In this document: positions 1-10,660 of the stretch, piece after piece
Layout: each line of letters opens with the position of its first letter
How positions within the stretch are numbered: position 1 is the stretch's first letter
From: Thelonectria olida
Lineage: Eukaryota > Ascomycota > Sordariomycetes > Hypocreales > Nectriaceae
NCBI GenBank assembly: GCA_020736575.1
Contig: JAGPYM010000022.1
Span: 310,001 to 374,000 of the forward strand
Length of the DNA stretch: 64,000 nucleotides
Direction: 5' to 3'
Notes under the pieces: model-generated
What the model was told of the DNA's origin: nothing
Databases searched by the model: none
Seen by the model: only the letters and a program-made list of their open reading frames with translations
Program-made: the position numbers and the translations under genes

Positions 1-2448
1 GCTTATGGGAGGAGGGTGGCTTTGGACGAAGGCTGTCATCGGGAATCGAGGAAAATTGTTGATATGGGTATATGTGTAGTTTACTTGGGGTGGAGATGAT
101 GCCTTCCGCAAGTGCAGATGAGTATGAACGGAGTTGTTCAGGCGGCAAGCTTGCTGCCAGCCGGTAGAGTGCAAAGAGAGCGTACGGTTTCCAAACCCTC
201 TTCTTTTTCCTTACTCTGACGCAACAGAGACAGAAGAGTGAGACGCCGGTGTCTTGATCAAGCTGAGCTGAAAGATAGTTGGGATATCCAACTGATAGTT
301 ATGGTTTCTCAACGGTTTTCGTAGGTTGGCCGTCTTATGATCATCAGGGGCGGAAAGAAAGAGGGAAAGCAGAGGAGGGAATAAATAAACGGATGTTGAG
401 GTGCTCCAGAGGGATGATTCTGGGGAGCAAGGAAACCAAGACACCGAAGTGGAGGAGATGGGAGAATCAAATATCCACGAAAGGTCTGCAAACCATCCAA
501 CTCCAGTACCACAGCCGCAAATGGGACACCAGGCTCAAGCCAAAGCTTGGGCAGACCTCCAGAAGACACCAGAATTAACACATGGATCGACAGTTTAACT
601 TTCTGCATCCCGTGCACGAGTGCCCAGAATGGGTATCTTTGGTTCATGCAAGAACGATGAGGGGTGTGCAAGCTCCTCAAGTGTATACAGGCTGTGAGTA
701 GACGTACATCGCAGATCTCTCACAATGCAAGCTAGTTGGTGGAGTTTACTAATGCCGGTACCCAAAAGCAGTAGTGGAAAAGAGGGGACGGCACAGGAAC
801 GGGGCTGAGTTGGTAGACCGAGAGAAATGTCTGATTGCCTTGCTGTTGACCTACCGCTGTGACCTCTTGGGCGGATGGAGACACCGGAAGTGCACCTTGG
901 ACCCTGTCGATGAAAGAAGTCTCCAATAAATGGGAAACGTGGATGAGCCTACATTAGCCACTCCTTTGCTGTGATGGTGGCGTTTGCGTGATGCTCGGCT
1001 GGCTCTTCTCCAGAGATGTTGACGAAGATTAAGCTAGATAATGAATGGCTAATTCCAATGATGCTTGGTATGTGGTCCTATGTTCAAGAAAGGCTGACTG
1101 GCTCGCATCATCGCAAGAGAGGGAGAAAGCCTCAGCCTACCACATCAAACTTGGCATCAAGAATGTCATAAATGACAGAATATCTCATGAACGACTGGGC
1201 GAACCATGGCGAAACCAGCAGCAGACGGCAACGAGCGCACGGTTCTTCTCCATCAGCCTTTTGTGCAGCCTTGCGCCTGGGTATTTCCTGACAAAGGCGG
1301 GGTCGCCGGGTTGATTTGTTGAGCCTTGCAGACTCCCATAACTTATCTGCGCGCGGGATTTACCCTGGGAGCGTCTTTGACCCGCAGAGCAGTTTTGATA
1401 TCAACATGATGTCACGCATGTAGGTTTCACAAACTGTCAACAACCGCCCAGCTTCCCTTTCTGTCTTCAAATAGGAAATATGGATGCGAGGACAGCACCA
1501 ACCCATCCGCAGGTCGTGTCCGGCACCGCGTCATGCCAATCAAATGAGAGTTCTGCGTTTACTAAGCTGCTTGAATGCTCATCCACGCTTACGCCGCCAC
1601 ACCGTTACTAGTGTACCACTCTTCCAAGAAACTGAATGAGCCATGGAGTGAGTGGCTGGCTGTTGATTTTCAAAAGGGATAAAAAATTGCCCTGATCAGC
1701 AATCAACTCGTCGTCACAACGGTCGAGACCACGAATTGTGGTGCGCCATTGGCCAAGCCTCAGCCCATCGTTACGTATGGCCGTTTAGCCTCCCTTTCAA
1801 CACTGATCTCCTGCAGGCACTTCCAAATGGTCTCAGTCACATGTCGTTGGTCCCTGGGCGTTCCGCTGGTGCGGCTCGCGGAGACAGATTGTCGGGTCAG
1901 TCGAAGTGGAACCTGTTCTTCGTTGATCGACGTCCTGTAAGTGATGGGCATGGATCATGGCAGCAAATGTAACGGCTGCGACGAACGTTTCAGCTCAGAA
2001 CTACGTGAAACCGTGTCAGAGACCTGCAATCTGGTTGAGGCTTGTAATTTAAGTTTTCGATAATCAACTGAGGGAATTGGGCTTCGAGATTGGTGAACCT
2101 TGCTAGGCTGGGACCAGAACCTGCAAGTTGACGAATCTGGAATCATTACAGTTGTAGGTAGCTTGGTACGGCTCCATACGTCCCGCGAGAGTGAGTGTCC
2201 AGAGTAGTTGACATTCAGTGAGAGCCAACAAATGGAGATACGAAGGACTCTTAGCTTCCTTGATACCAGCACTATGGGAGGTCGCTGGCTAAGGGAGGTG
2301 TAGTCGCTGGAAGAGCCCGAGGCTGAGAACCAGGGTCTCGTGGTTTCACCAGGTTTTTGTTTGCCTCCTACTCATCTTGAAGGAGAGAAGGGGGCCCCAC
2401 AGGCACACGCCTTGGCGCGCCTCCACTCGCGCACGCGTAGGCGGCGAC
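1..2448. other. No supportable gene
   Basis: Both strands contain only short overlapping open frames, without a recognisable domain, signal peptide or consistent splice sites. The minus strand around 1960-2270 has a leucine-rich stretch that could be old coding sequence, but it changes frame and has stops. I see no repeat or RNA gene. Confidence 0.5.
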
Positions 2449-2690
2449 TGATGAATGAATGAATGAAATTTATTACGCCCGGGAGGACCAAGCCTCATAG
2501 GGCCATGACACTAACCTATTTTCAGTTCCTAATGATTGATCGAGATCACCCAGAAGCCCCACATTCGTCCTCGTCCACTGATTGGTCTCGCCTCGCTTGA
2601 CTTTGATGTGACAGGCCTGCTTGAAGGCCAATTTCTCCAAGTGTTCAGCTGAGCGCTCAGCTCCTCCATTCTGGGCTTGCATAAAGGGCC
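2449..2690 (-). mobile_element. LINE 3' end (Tad1-like), minus strand
   Basis: This segment matches, with substitutions, the 3' end of the larger minus-strand LINE at 37.4-39.0 kb. Shared blocks include the 'tttattacgcccgg' start of the 3' end, 'cagaagcccc', and the run 'acaggcctgcttgaaggcc' followed by 'aatttctccaagtgt'. Read on the minus strand it ends in a short GAAT/TGAA tandem tail (2454-2470), the kind of simple-repeat tail that fungal Tad1-clade LINEs carry instead of a long poly(A). Only about 240 bp are present, so this is a 5'-truncated dead copy. Assignment to the LINE rests on comparison inside the window. Confidence 0.7.
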
Positions 2691-3508
2691 GGTGTGGCTA
2701 CTCAGATTGTATGAGGAGACCGGTCTTTTTTACTGTCCCCCGCTTGGTGAGCTGACCACTCCGTCGGCGTGAGTGGCTCCAGGAATAGATATGAGGCTTT
2801 AATTGGCGGGTTGATACAGGCTTCTTAGACCCGGCAGCGGGGTTGGAGGCGGGAGGTCGTGGGCAGCATTGGCGCTGGCACGTTGGGGAGATTGTCGAGC
2901 CTGTTGGAGTTCATAATTGGGGCCGCCGTTGCAATAGTGCGATGATGGCGATATGTAGAGGGGACAAGAGGGAGCGACGGCCACATGAGAGGTCCAGCTC
3001 GTTGCTGCGGTCGGCAAGATATGATTAAGGGTCGGTGGTTTGATCGTGGCTTCCCATTAGTGATTTCATTGCTGACAGACAACTTTGAGCCTCCTCAAAT
3101 AGGATGATTTCAAGCGCTCTGTTGCCTGTATCCGACTCCACTGCAAGTGATTTCCGACTGTTGATCCGCTGCTGGATACGAAGACTGTGTCTGTGGTCAT
3201 GAGGCATGGCAGGTTGGCTCCTCGCAGGTTGCCGTGTAACCCGGCCTCGCCGAGCGCCGTCGCGTCATGCTCATCAACTTCCATTGGACGTTATCGCTCT
3301 GAGAGAGTTGAATCGGTTCCACTCATTCCGTTGGGCATATGTTTGCGCAAGGGCTAATCTGGACATATCGTGTGCACCTTATCGCCTTCTGTGTTGCGAG
3401 CAGGTGTGTACTCGGACGGTTCGGATGTTAATTCAGAAGCCACATGAATTATGTTCATGGTTTCTAAGCTGAAATTGTAATCTAATGACATTTGTCAGCT
3501 TTTGAATG
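2691..3508. other. No supportable gene
   Basis: Short frames on both strands overlap one another and none shows a family motif. The stretch lies between a dead LINE end and a broken gene and may be decayed sequence. Confidence 0.4.
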
Positions 3509-4100
3509 CTACAACAAGTGACCCTTCTTCCGATCGAAGATGTACAAGCCCCAGTGATGATCGTGAAAGTTGACTAACCCAGCTAGAAACCGCTTGTTGT
3601 ACCATTCTTGCTTCAGCTGAAGCAGATTCTCATAGCCCATCTGGGAATTCACCATATCGGCTCGGTCATCGCCATCTGCAAAGAAAAAGGCAAGCGCTCT
3701 GAAGAGATCATCTGGTTTGAACACCTTTCGCTGAGGTACAGCAGCTAGGACCAACGGGGCTCGAGTGACAGTGACGATGTCTTCCATGCCGTAGGTGACT
3801 GCGTGGAGAATAGCTTGAAGGCCGAAATTCGTCGCGTATTCTTCGTTGAAAAGCGTTTGTAGGCACTCCTAGGCGTCCAGGCAATGGCTTTTCCAAGATT
3901 GAGTGATGATGCGGCCGTCGACAAATAATCCTCGAGGAGGGACCGTGTCGAAGGCTGCAGCAGTGATCGTTTCATGGACATCCAGCGTTTTCTGTGTTCC
4001 TTCTGCAGGCCATCGCACTCGGGGGTGAATCAGGGCGGGTTGGAATCGTAGATGTGGGCAACTGGATGCGCGAGGGTATCATTGTGCCCAGGCCTCACGG
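3509..4100 (-). pseudogene. Broken Ulp1/C48-like peptidase fragment
   Basis: On the minus strand one frame stays open from about 4100 to 3509 apart from a single TAG near 3857. The context (LDA-stop-ECLQTLF) suggests an ancestral CAG codon, so the stop would be a CpA-to-TpA change of RIP type. Near the C-terminal end a segment reads FHDHHWGLYIFDRKKGHLL, which resembles the His-Trp strand around the catalytic histidine of Ulp1/SENP-type cysteine peptidases. In that family this is followed by an Asp and, further on, a Q-x-x-x-C motif; the frame closes before either. The fragment therefore lacks the nucleophile region and cannot be active. Ulp1-like domains occur both in host deSUMOylases and in some fungal transposons, and I cannot tell which source applies. 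The family call rests on one motif. Confidence 0.45.
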
Positions 4101-4326
4101 TGGCAGGGGCGTTATTTCGAGCGTTGCTGTTGAATTTAGCGTTGAAACAGAGGCAGAAGACTTTCTAGATTAGGGCACTTTCTTGTTCTTTCCTCTAGCC
4201 TGCAAGAATTATATGTGGTTTATCTGGATATCAACCTTGCTAAAGTGGCTATGTGGCTGTATGGATATCTACCTGGATATCGATGTAAGGGCCAGAATTT
4301 CGGTGGATATCGATATACGCAGGTCT

Positions 4327-4416
4327 GACTCCTGGCGGTAATCAGAACATCAGCAAGGTAGTGGCGACCAATTCCCTGTGGCTACTTTCTCTGGTCTGTG
4401 CAATCTGGCTAGGACG
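4327..4416 (+). pseudogene. Degenerate copy of NLR-type Gly/Asn amyloid-like motif
   Basis: The DNA aligns over about 90 bp with the better preserved motif at 6208-6297. It encodes APGGNQNIS, then after a 2-bp gap GSGDQFPVATFSG. The frame is shifted relative to the 6.2 kb copy and there is no start codon or flanking domain. It is best read as a remnant of the linker found between the N-terminal domain and NACHT of some fungal NLRs. Nothing else supportable lies between here and 5215. Confidence 0.4.
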
Positions 4417-5215
4417 ATTCTCGAGAGCATATGTCTGAGGATATCTAGGCAGAGGTCGATCGGGTTGGCTGCGAATCCAAATCCCACTGACCTCTCCATT
4501 AAGCTTGACAATTTTACTTCTATGTAACCCTCAAACTTAATATATTCAAATCTAGGTAGATTCCCTGGTGTCAAGATAACCTAGGTAGTGGGCGTACTAG
4601 GTGTACTGTCCACGCAACAAATCCGCATGATCAAGCTCATTCTTGAAAGCTTCGTGCCATGTGCGGAGTACGACCACGGACCAACAGGTCCGGAGGGTGC
4701 CACTGAAACAGTCTGAATGCAACCGACTCCTCACCTGGGTTCTCTAGGACGTACTCCTGCCCAACCTGCCCGTCCGGACCAAAACCTCCGTTTTCGCCAT
4801 CGTTACTATTTTACGATATATGTTGATAAGGGTGGGTTATGTCAATGCAATGCTAAGTCACTCTCTAAAATTCGTCTGTTGTATTATCTAGTTGCTTAAG
4901 GAGAATCGGTATCATGTAATCCGGCCTGCTGTTGGTGGGTAGCACCAGGTCATGCTCATGATGAAGGCTATCTCAGTAACAGCTGATGCAATTATAAACC
5001 CTAGGACAAGGACAAGGCAGGTTCTGGCCTGAATGGAATCACGGAAGCTCGAGGACACACTTACAGAACGTGTCGGTGATGAAGACGCCTGCTTGGCGTC
5101 ATTGGCATGTCAGCTCCGGGTTGCCATTGGCCTATCCACATTACGATTAGGCTGCTGAGGAACTGGGAACATCAGTCCACTTGCCATCTTGCGACCGTAT
5201 ATGCTTGATGCTCAC

Positions 5216-5225
5216 ATATTTAAAG
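5216..5225 (+). promoter_or_regulatory. TATA-like element of RING gene
   Basis: ATATTTAAAG lies about 105 bp upstream of the chosen ATG at 5327, a usual distance for a fungal TATA element with a short 5' leader. Confidence 0.4.
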
Positions 5226-5326
5226 CGAGCCCCTGCGGAATTCTCAATCGCCTCCCACGTTGTATAACGGAAGGCCAAACCAATAACCCCGATTCAATAG
5301 ACCAGGAAACCTCTTGGACTGTCAAC

Positions 5327-5915
5327 ATGAGCACCGACACCACTTCTCCGGACGAGAGAATCTCACCTGGACAGCTGGAGTATATTTCTCTGCTCATCTT
5401 GTTTAGCGCATTATCCGTTATAGCCCTGATAGTCTTCTTTTCTTGGTCTGTTTCTCCTCGCATGCCAATGGGCTCCCCATGTGTTTTTCCCCACTCGACG
5501 GTTAACAGAGGCCACAGGTATCTAGTACGGCGACTGGAATGCAACCGGGATCTAGAGACTTGTAGACATCCCTTTTCAATTGAAAACTTAGACCAAGCAA
5601 TTCCAGCTCGAACATACAGGACATGGAAAGCCGAAACCGAAGTTGCGGGGAACTCCGCTGAACAGCCCAGCGCCTTTCTCCTCTGGTAAGCGCTTCCAAA
5701 AACCGACCCACCGTTGTTTAGGCTCTAACTCCACTACTAGCGTTTTTTGTTTGCAGACGTTGCAGGAAGGGGATATGGTCCGTCAGTTACCGTGCGGCCA
5801 TATATTCCATTCGGATTGCATCACGAAGTGGTTCCTAAAACAGCACGACACTTGTCCACTTTGCAAATTCTGCTATATGCTGCGCACAAAAAGTGTTCGA
5901 GGTAGTCGCCCGTAG
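5327..5915 (+). CDS. Membrane-anchored RING-H2 E3 ubiquitin ligase (ATL-like), 177 aa
   Basis: The predicted coding sequence is join(5327..5685, 5741..5915). A 55-bp intron (GTAAGC...CTACTAG, branch CTAAC) splits the first zinc-binding cysteine codon: TG before the intron and C after it. Splicing at the next AG (5756) would create a stop, whereas splicing at 5740 restores C-V-F-C. The RING then runs C-x2-C, 14 residues, C-G-H-I-F-H-S-D-C, and C-P-L-C, a canonical C3H2C3 RING-H2 finger near residues 120-160. One transmembrane segment (about residues 20-42, LLILFSALSVIALIVFF) precedes it. This is the layout of ATL-type ligases, which recruit an E2 to membrane proteins; the substrate is unknown. 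The ATG giving MSTDTTSP was preferred over the in-frame ATG further upstream (5201) because it places the membrane segment near the N-terminus and follows the TATA element. The ORF looks intact. Confidence 0.8.
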
Positions 5916-6101
5916 TGGGAAGGTGCAATCCATCTAGGGTCAGAGAATCCAGAGCCCCAAGTTGTCCCAGAGCATATTCAAGGACATCGCTCAAGCACCA
6001 GAGATTTCGAGGTTCGATCGTTACAGAGCGGCCGTGCGACAAAAGGGCAAGGGAAACACGGTGGAAGTGAAGGGGATGATGAATGACCTCAAGTCAGGGG
6101 A

Positions 6102-6299
6102 TTGCGCGATGCAATCAACAAATTGTCAACAATGGAGCTGTCCGCGCCAAACGAGGGGTGGGGCAGCTCGTTTTCCAATTATGGCTCCGGCACCCAATTC
6201 AACGCTCCTGGGGGTACTCAGAACATCAATTCAGGCAGTGGCAACCAATTCTCTGGGGCTGTGTTTAGTGGGTCTGTCCATTTTGGCAAGGCGTCTTGA
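6102..6299 (+). pseudogene. NLR N-terminal remnant with amyloid-like GSG/NQF motif
   Basis: The frame reads LRDAINKLSTMEL, an apparent helix end, followed by repeats of the type YGSGTQF, GGTQNI, GSGNQFSGAVFSGSVHFGK, and stops at 6297-6299. Gly/Ser/Asn/Gln tracts with GSG-x-Q-[FY] spacing and a hydrophobic FSG-x-x-FSG core occur between N-terminal helical domains (SesA/HeLo-like) and the NACHT domain of fungal NLRs, where related motifs form signalling amyloids. No NACHT follows: the frame is closed by TGA and the next 1.4 kb is not coding. Neither the upstream helical domain nor a start codon can be recognised. The nearest intact NLR (54-58.8 kb) has a PNP_UDP N-terminus, so this piece came from a different gene. 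Confidence 0.5.
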
Positions 6300-7749
6300 A
6301 AGAACTGGCTTTTTGTTGGAAAACCCCCAGAAAATCAGCATCAGCCGACTTACCCATGGCGGGCCCACTTACCTCTCACTTTTATCTGGCGACGGTCTCA
6401 TAGTGTGCCCGTTGAGGTTTCTCACCAAAACCCAAAATACGTTAATGATGACAGGGGGGTGTGACCGTTGAAAACCTATCAGGGTGTGACCGTTGAACTA
6501 TTTGGGTTCAAATGAGAAAAGATTAACACCAAAAGATGCCCGTAAGCTTGTATTTAATTATATTGGGGTTTCAGAACGAAATAGTCAAACGGTGAGGCGT
6601 AGAAGCTGGGTTTGTTATTGTGGCCAACATTCAGAAGGTGAGCATACAGAAGCGTCGGCTGGTAGTGCTTTAATATAGGTTATAGCCCGCCGAGGGAGAG
6701 GGACGCAGGCAGGCAGCCAGACAGGCCATCGTCGACCCAGTAAAGACGATAGAGTATCATGACAGCAATGATTATTACTATGGATCCGTGTACACTGTTT
6801 TCCCTCCCAGCCACACCTGTAGTGGTGCTGCGATGTTGAATATCTCGACCATCTGCTCGAGAATCTTCCCAATTGTCACAGGAAGGCAAAATCAGGCATG
6901 GCCTACGGAACTGGAGCAGCAGCCAATGCTGGATTGTAAAAAAGGACTGTCATGCTAGGCCCATCCACTACCTCGAAGCTGGAATATGCACCCACCAAAA
7001 ACATTTCTCGACAAGTTTGATCATTAAAATGTTGTGCAAGAACAGGGAAACACTTTAGAATCTTGAAAGTTTGCTTTGGCCAGATGTATTCCTAATTATA
7101 AAGTGAATCTCATAATATCCTCCTCCAGACTAAGCGGGCAAGGTCAGCATCATCACAGGCGACGTCTGATGAGACTACCTTTACTGGTATTAGGGAATAC
7201 AATCAGACGCGTGCTTGGAGTTGAAGGTTTTCGGCTCGTTCATTATACAAGCTTCGAAGACGAATTGAATTCTATTCTAAAAATATTTTCTGACAATCGA
7301 CTCTACAGGCAAAGCTTTCAGGCTCTTACGAACAATACCTACTTACCTATGTTAAATGAGCAGTATAGAGAGGACATCCGTGCCTATGGGAATGAAGGGC
7401 GGGCTTACTGTAGCCATTGTCCTTCAATATAACTGGCCAGTCAGCAGCCACTAGTTTTCGCAACAGGCTTGATTGAACCCGCCACAGCACTGCCGCAGCT
7501 AAGCGGACGAAGTGCCGAACATGCACAAATACTGATGGTGTGGAATGACTCTCAAGGTCAAGCCACAGATTTTTCTCGTCATCTTCAGGTTCGAGCCACT
7601 TGCTAGATCGTGCGCTTCGGATCAAAAGCCACCCGCGCCACTTTGGAATTATTGCCTCGCGACGGACGACCTCAAGCCACAGCAAAGCACCCTCTACACA
7701 CACACAGCCTATTCACAGACTATCAACACGTACCCGCCAAATTTAGATG
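6300..7749. other. No supportable gene
   Basis: Only short unrelated frames are present. A plus-strand stretch at 7240-7430 (YTSFEDELNSILKIF) has protein-like composition but no start, splice sites or recognised family. Confidence 0.4.
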
Positions 7750-7757
7750 TATATAAA
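7750..7757 (+). promoter_or_regulatory. TATA box of secreted protein gene
   Basis: TATATAAA lies about 145 bp upstream of the ATG at 7898. It is followed by a pyrimidine- and CA-rich leader typical of strongly expressed fungal genes. Confidence 0.6.
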
Positions 7758-7897
7758 GGGTTTCGATATCCCAAGGTATGTCTTTTCTCTCATCAGCATC
7801 AATCACAATCATCATCACAATAGTCTACTATCATCCACCAATCCCACACAGATAATCCCTACCTACCTTACTCTCCAACACAAATCTCCTCGCCAAA

Positions 7898-8509
7898 ATG
7901 CACTTCACTTCGACAACCCTCGCCATCCTTCTCGCCGCCTCCACCGCCCTGGCAAGCCCCCTTAACTCTCACCGTCGCCGCGACGATACCGGCCAAGGCT
8001 CAGGCGCCGACATCTTCCCAGAATTTGACCGCTACAATGACTGGGCAATCTGCCAGGGCAAAATCACCAAGGAACGCTTCCCAAACCTCCAAGCTCCAAG
8101 TGATGATGGCGGCTGTGTCCGCTACTATCGGGGCATCGACATGACCGGCGTCGTCACAGAGCGACATTTCTTCTTCAAGGATGGCTTCAAGTCTGCCTGC
8201 GACTGCGCCGCCTTATGTCTTGAGAACCCGACCACTTGTACGAACTGGGTGTGGAAGCACACTTTCATGCCCGAGGATGGCGGCAAGAGGTCGTGCACTA
8301 TCTACAGCAGCCCCAATCTGCCGACCGATGTAACCCTTGCATACAATACGACATTGAGCAAAGGCTTTGCACTATTGCAGCCTGGGAATAACCCTCAGGC
8401 TGGAGCCCCGGCCCCGTTGACTTTCATGGATGCGGCAAATACTATCCCGGATCAGTTTGGGGTATCTGGTTTTGTGGTCCAGGATCAGAATCAAAGACAG
8501 TTCTGTTAG
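7898..8509 (+). CDS. Secreted cysteine-containing protein, 203 aa (effector-like)
   Basis: The single-exon ORF starts in a good context (CAAAATG). The N-terminus MHFTSTTLAILLAASTALA is a clear signal peptide, followed by a dibasic stretch (HRRRDD, about residues 26-31) that could be a propeptide cleavage site. The mature part has eight to nine cysteines, including CDCAALC and a downstream C...NWVW...C arrangement near residues 105-140 that loosely recalls PAN/apple folds. The last residue is a cysteine. The length, a single strong TATA box and GC-rich codons suggest an intact, expressed gene. Function is not known: extracellular adhesin, carbohydrate-binding protein and effector are all possible. 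Directly downstream lies retrotransposon debris. Confidence 0.85.
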   Translation: MHFTSTTLAILLAASTALASPLNSHRRRDDTGQGSGADIFPEFDRYNDWAICQGKITKERFPNLQAPSDDGGCVRYYRGIDMTGVVTERHFFFKDGFKSACDCAALCLENPTTCTNWVWKHTFMPEDGGKRSCTIYSSPNLPTDVTLAYNTTLSKGFALLQPGNNPQAGAPAPLTFMDAANTIPDQFGVSGFVVQDQNQRQFC

Positions 8510-8819
8510 GAGGTGGTGGTATAATGTACCATATTCAACCGGGGAGTTGTAAGGGTGCTGAAGCTGCTAGCAACATGGCTCAGTCTTGAGACGCTTCATG
8601 GCTGGGTTGCTTGGGCAGTATTGATACGTTTGTTTCCCTTCTCCTCCCCTTTCTGTCATTTCCTGCTCTTCATTTTACATTATCTGCTTTTGTATTATCA
8701 GATAGCTCTGCGTTTTTCCTTACTAGATAGTCATAGAATAGATCAACGTCGCTCCACTCCTTCTCATACCTAGGGAGTCTGAATTAAATGTTCCTCCTCT
8801 TTTAATCTTCCTTCTTCCT

Positions 8820-9326
8820 TATGTTCCGTTCTAAAAACGGCGCTTATCGACGGCGTACCACCCCCAGACAGACGGAGGACAAGAGCGGATGAATCAGGAG
8901 ATCGAAAAGATGCCGAGGGCTTGGGTAACTTACGCCCAAACCTGGTTGAACAAAAGAGTTCGCACTCGTACAAGTTGGACGTTCCCGGGAAGATACATCC
9001 CGTATTCCATGTCGACTTGCTGAGGCCAGCCGCTACTAACCCGTTGCCCTCACAGAAGATTGAAGTCTTTCCAGTAGGGCCAACGCTAGTAGAACGGACA
9101 CGAAGAATGGTTAGTGGAGAAGATTTTGGACGAGAAGGTCGTGGGACGAGGAAAGAAACGGTCGAGGAAGCTCTTAGTGAAGTGGCTCTCATATGCAACA
9201 CCGACCTGGGAACCTGTGGACTATCTAAAGGACACAGAGGCCTTCGAGGAATGGGAGAGCAGTCCCAAGGAAGTTGTAAGGATCCGACGGCGTAAGCAAC
9301 AGCGCTCAGAGGGAGGAAGGGGGTAA
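8820..9326 (+). mobile_element. Ty3/gypsy integrase-chromodomain fragment
   Basis: Around 8845-8905 the DNA encodes AYHPQTDGGQERMNQEIE, the integrase motif containing the third catalytic acidic residue (consensus AYHPQTDGQ-E-x-N). After a frame change it continues with a KLDVPGKIHPVFHVDLLRP segment and, near 9114-9290, a chromodomain-like KRSRKLLVKWLSY / TWEPVDYL stretch. These are the C-terminal parts of a chromovirus (Ty3/gypsy) Pol. Reverse transcriptase, RNase H and the first two integrase catalytic residues are absent, and the pieces are in different frames, so the copy is dead. A purine tract and an LTR-like start follow immediately. Confidence 0.8.
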
Positions 9327-9512
9327 TGTAACGGGCTAGGCCTTGTCGGACTAGGCGCTGCCTAGTCCGCCTGCTGGTCCAAGCACTGTTGCTCGAGCGA
9401 CCATTCAGTCTATTTTGTTGGAGGATTAGCAGTCCTTTCCTACTTTCTTTCTTTTAGCCTCATCTTGTAACTATGTAAAACGCACGAGGACTATATAGCT
9501 GTAATTCACACA
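9309..9512 (+). mobile_element. Polypurine tract and partial 3' LTR
   Basis: A purine tract (AGAGGGAGGAAGGGGG, 9308-9323) ends just before TGTAACGGGC at 9328, as expected for the plus-strand primer and the TG end of a 3' LTR. The following ~180 bp contain a TATATAG at 9494 but no convincing CA end or second LTR. The next sequence belongs to a different element, so the LTR is probably truncated. Confidence 0.5.
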
Positions 9513-9559
9513 ATGCTAATGGACGACGGTGAAAACATTGACTTTATAGATAAGCATTA

Positions 9560-9690
9560 CGGAAGAGGAGGTCAACTGCAAATTGGTTGGCTTTGCAGCA
9601 ACGAACATCAGACCGCTGTCAAGCGTATCTTTCGATATCTCAAAGGATCGCAAGGTCACTTCGGTCATTTAGGCTTTCCACGGATTCTTC
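9560..9690 (+). mobile_element. Ty1/copia Pol fragment
   Basis: The frame reads CSNEHQTAVKRIFRYLKGSQ, which matches the conserved 'H-x-x-A-x-K-R-x-x-R-Y-L-K-G-T' block between reverse transcriptase and RNase H of copia elements. Only about 40 codons are recognisable and the frame closes soon after. It abuts the gypsy LTR fragment, suggesting nested or recombined insertions. Confidence 0.65.
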
Positions 9691-9699
9691 TTCAGGTAG

Positions 9700-10660
9700 T
9701 AAACATGGGATCGCTCTTCATGACTATCGATTACTCAAGATAGAATAACATAGCTACGGATTCCGAGCCGAAAATCTTGCCTCTGCCACTCCCTGTGGCC
9801 GAGGCAACCCCAGCGCCGCTCTAGTTGTCCCACAGTCAGGAGGGTCAGACACAGCTCCACCCACAACAACCAGCAAACCAAGGTCCATCCAAGCCCGTCA
9901 TTGTGCGGTGCAATGTTGAGAGGATGAGATTTGCGCCGGCCATCTTTGAAGTCTTCAATCTCACCAGCGAGATAAAACCTTGGTAGTGGTGCAAGAATTG
10001 GTCTCGTACGTGGTCCCAGTTTTGGTACTTCCGCGTTTTGATGTTGAGACCTCAAAACTGGGCCGCTTTCCATTTTTAGTACTTTGTCCTTGCGGGATCT
10101 GGTCATTTCGTCTGAGGTAATGCCATCTGTTTAGGAGAGGTCGAATAAACAGAAGAGCTGATGGGACCGTGTCGAAGGCCAGGGCGAAGAGATCGAAAGA
10201 TTTAAATGTCAAAACGCGAAGGACAGGGGGACCGGCGGCAGCGGACATGAGGGAGTGAAGCAAGCCTAGGGCAGGGCATGGGTGTCGTGAATTGATATGT
10301 ATGATTCTCCACCTTCTCTATCGAAGCTCTCACAACTTTCTACCACTACGACTGGTCCAAATGCACACCAGCATCTTGAGTCATGGTCCCTTCCTCGTCG
10401 CACTTTCTAGCCTCGTTGAGGCCACTGTAGCAATTGGCCTGAAGTAACGAAGAAAAGAACTGCCATACGCAATTCGTAATGAGTCTGTATGTACGAAAGG
10501 TTCTTGCCTGAACTTTAAGATCAAGATCATCAGAAGAACAGCTTAAGCACCATATCAGATAGTACTTGAGGGTTCGGCGAATAAAGCCTGTAGGCCATAG
10601 AAGTCAGGTATAGTCAGGGCCCCCAGTACTAGTAATAAATCATCTATCCTTGTATCATGA
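9700..10660. other. No supportable gene
   Basis: Short frames on the minus strand show no known motif. No promoter or splice pattern convinced me. Confidence 0.4.

Noticed and set aside
5686..5756. Alternative 71-bp RING-gene intron ending TTTGCAG
   Set aside because: It produces TGA at the junction in the membrane-segment frame, and the remaining frames lack the first C-x2-C pair.
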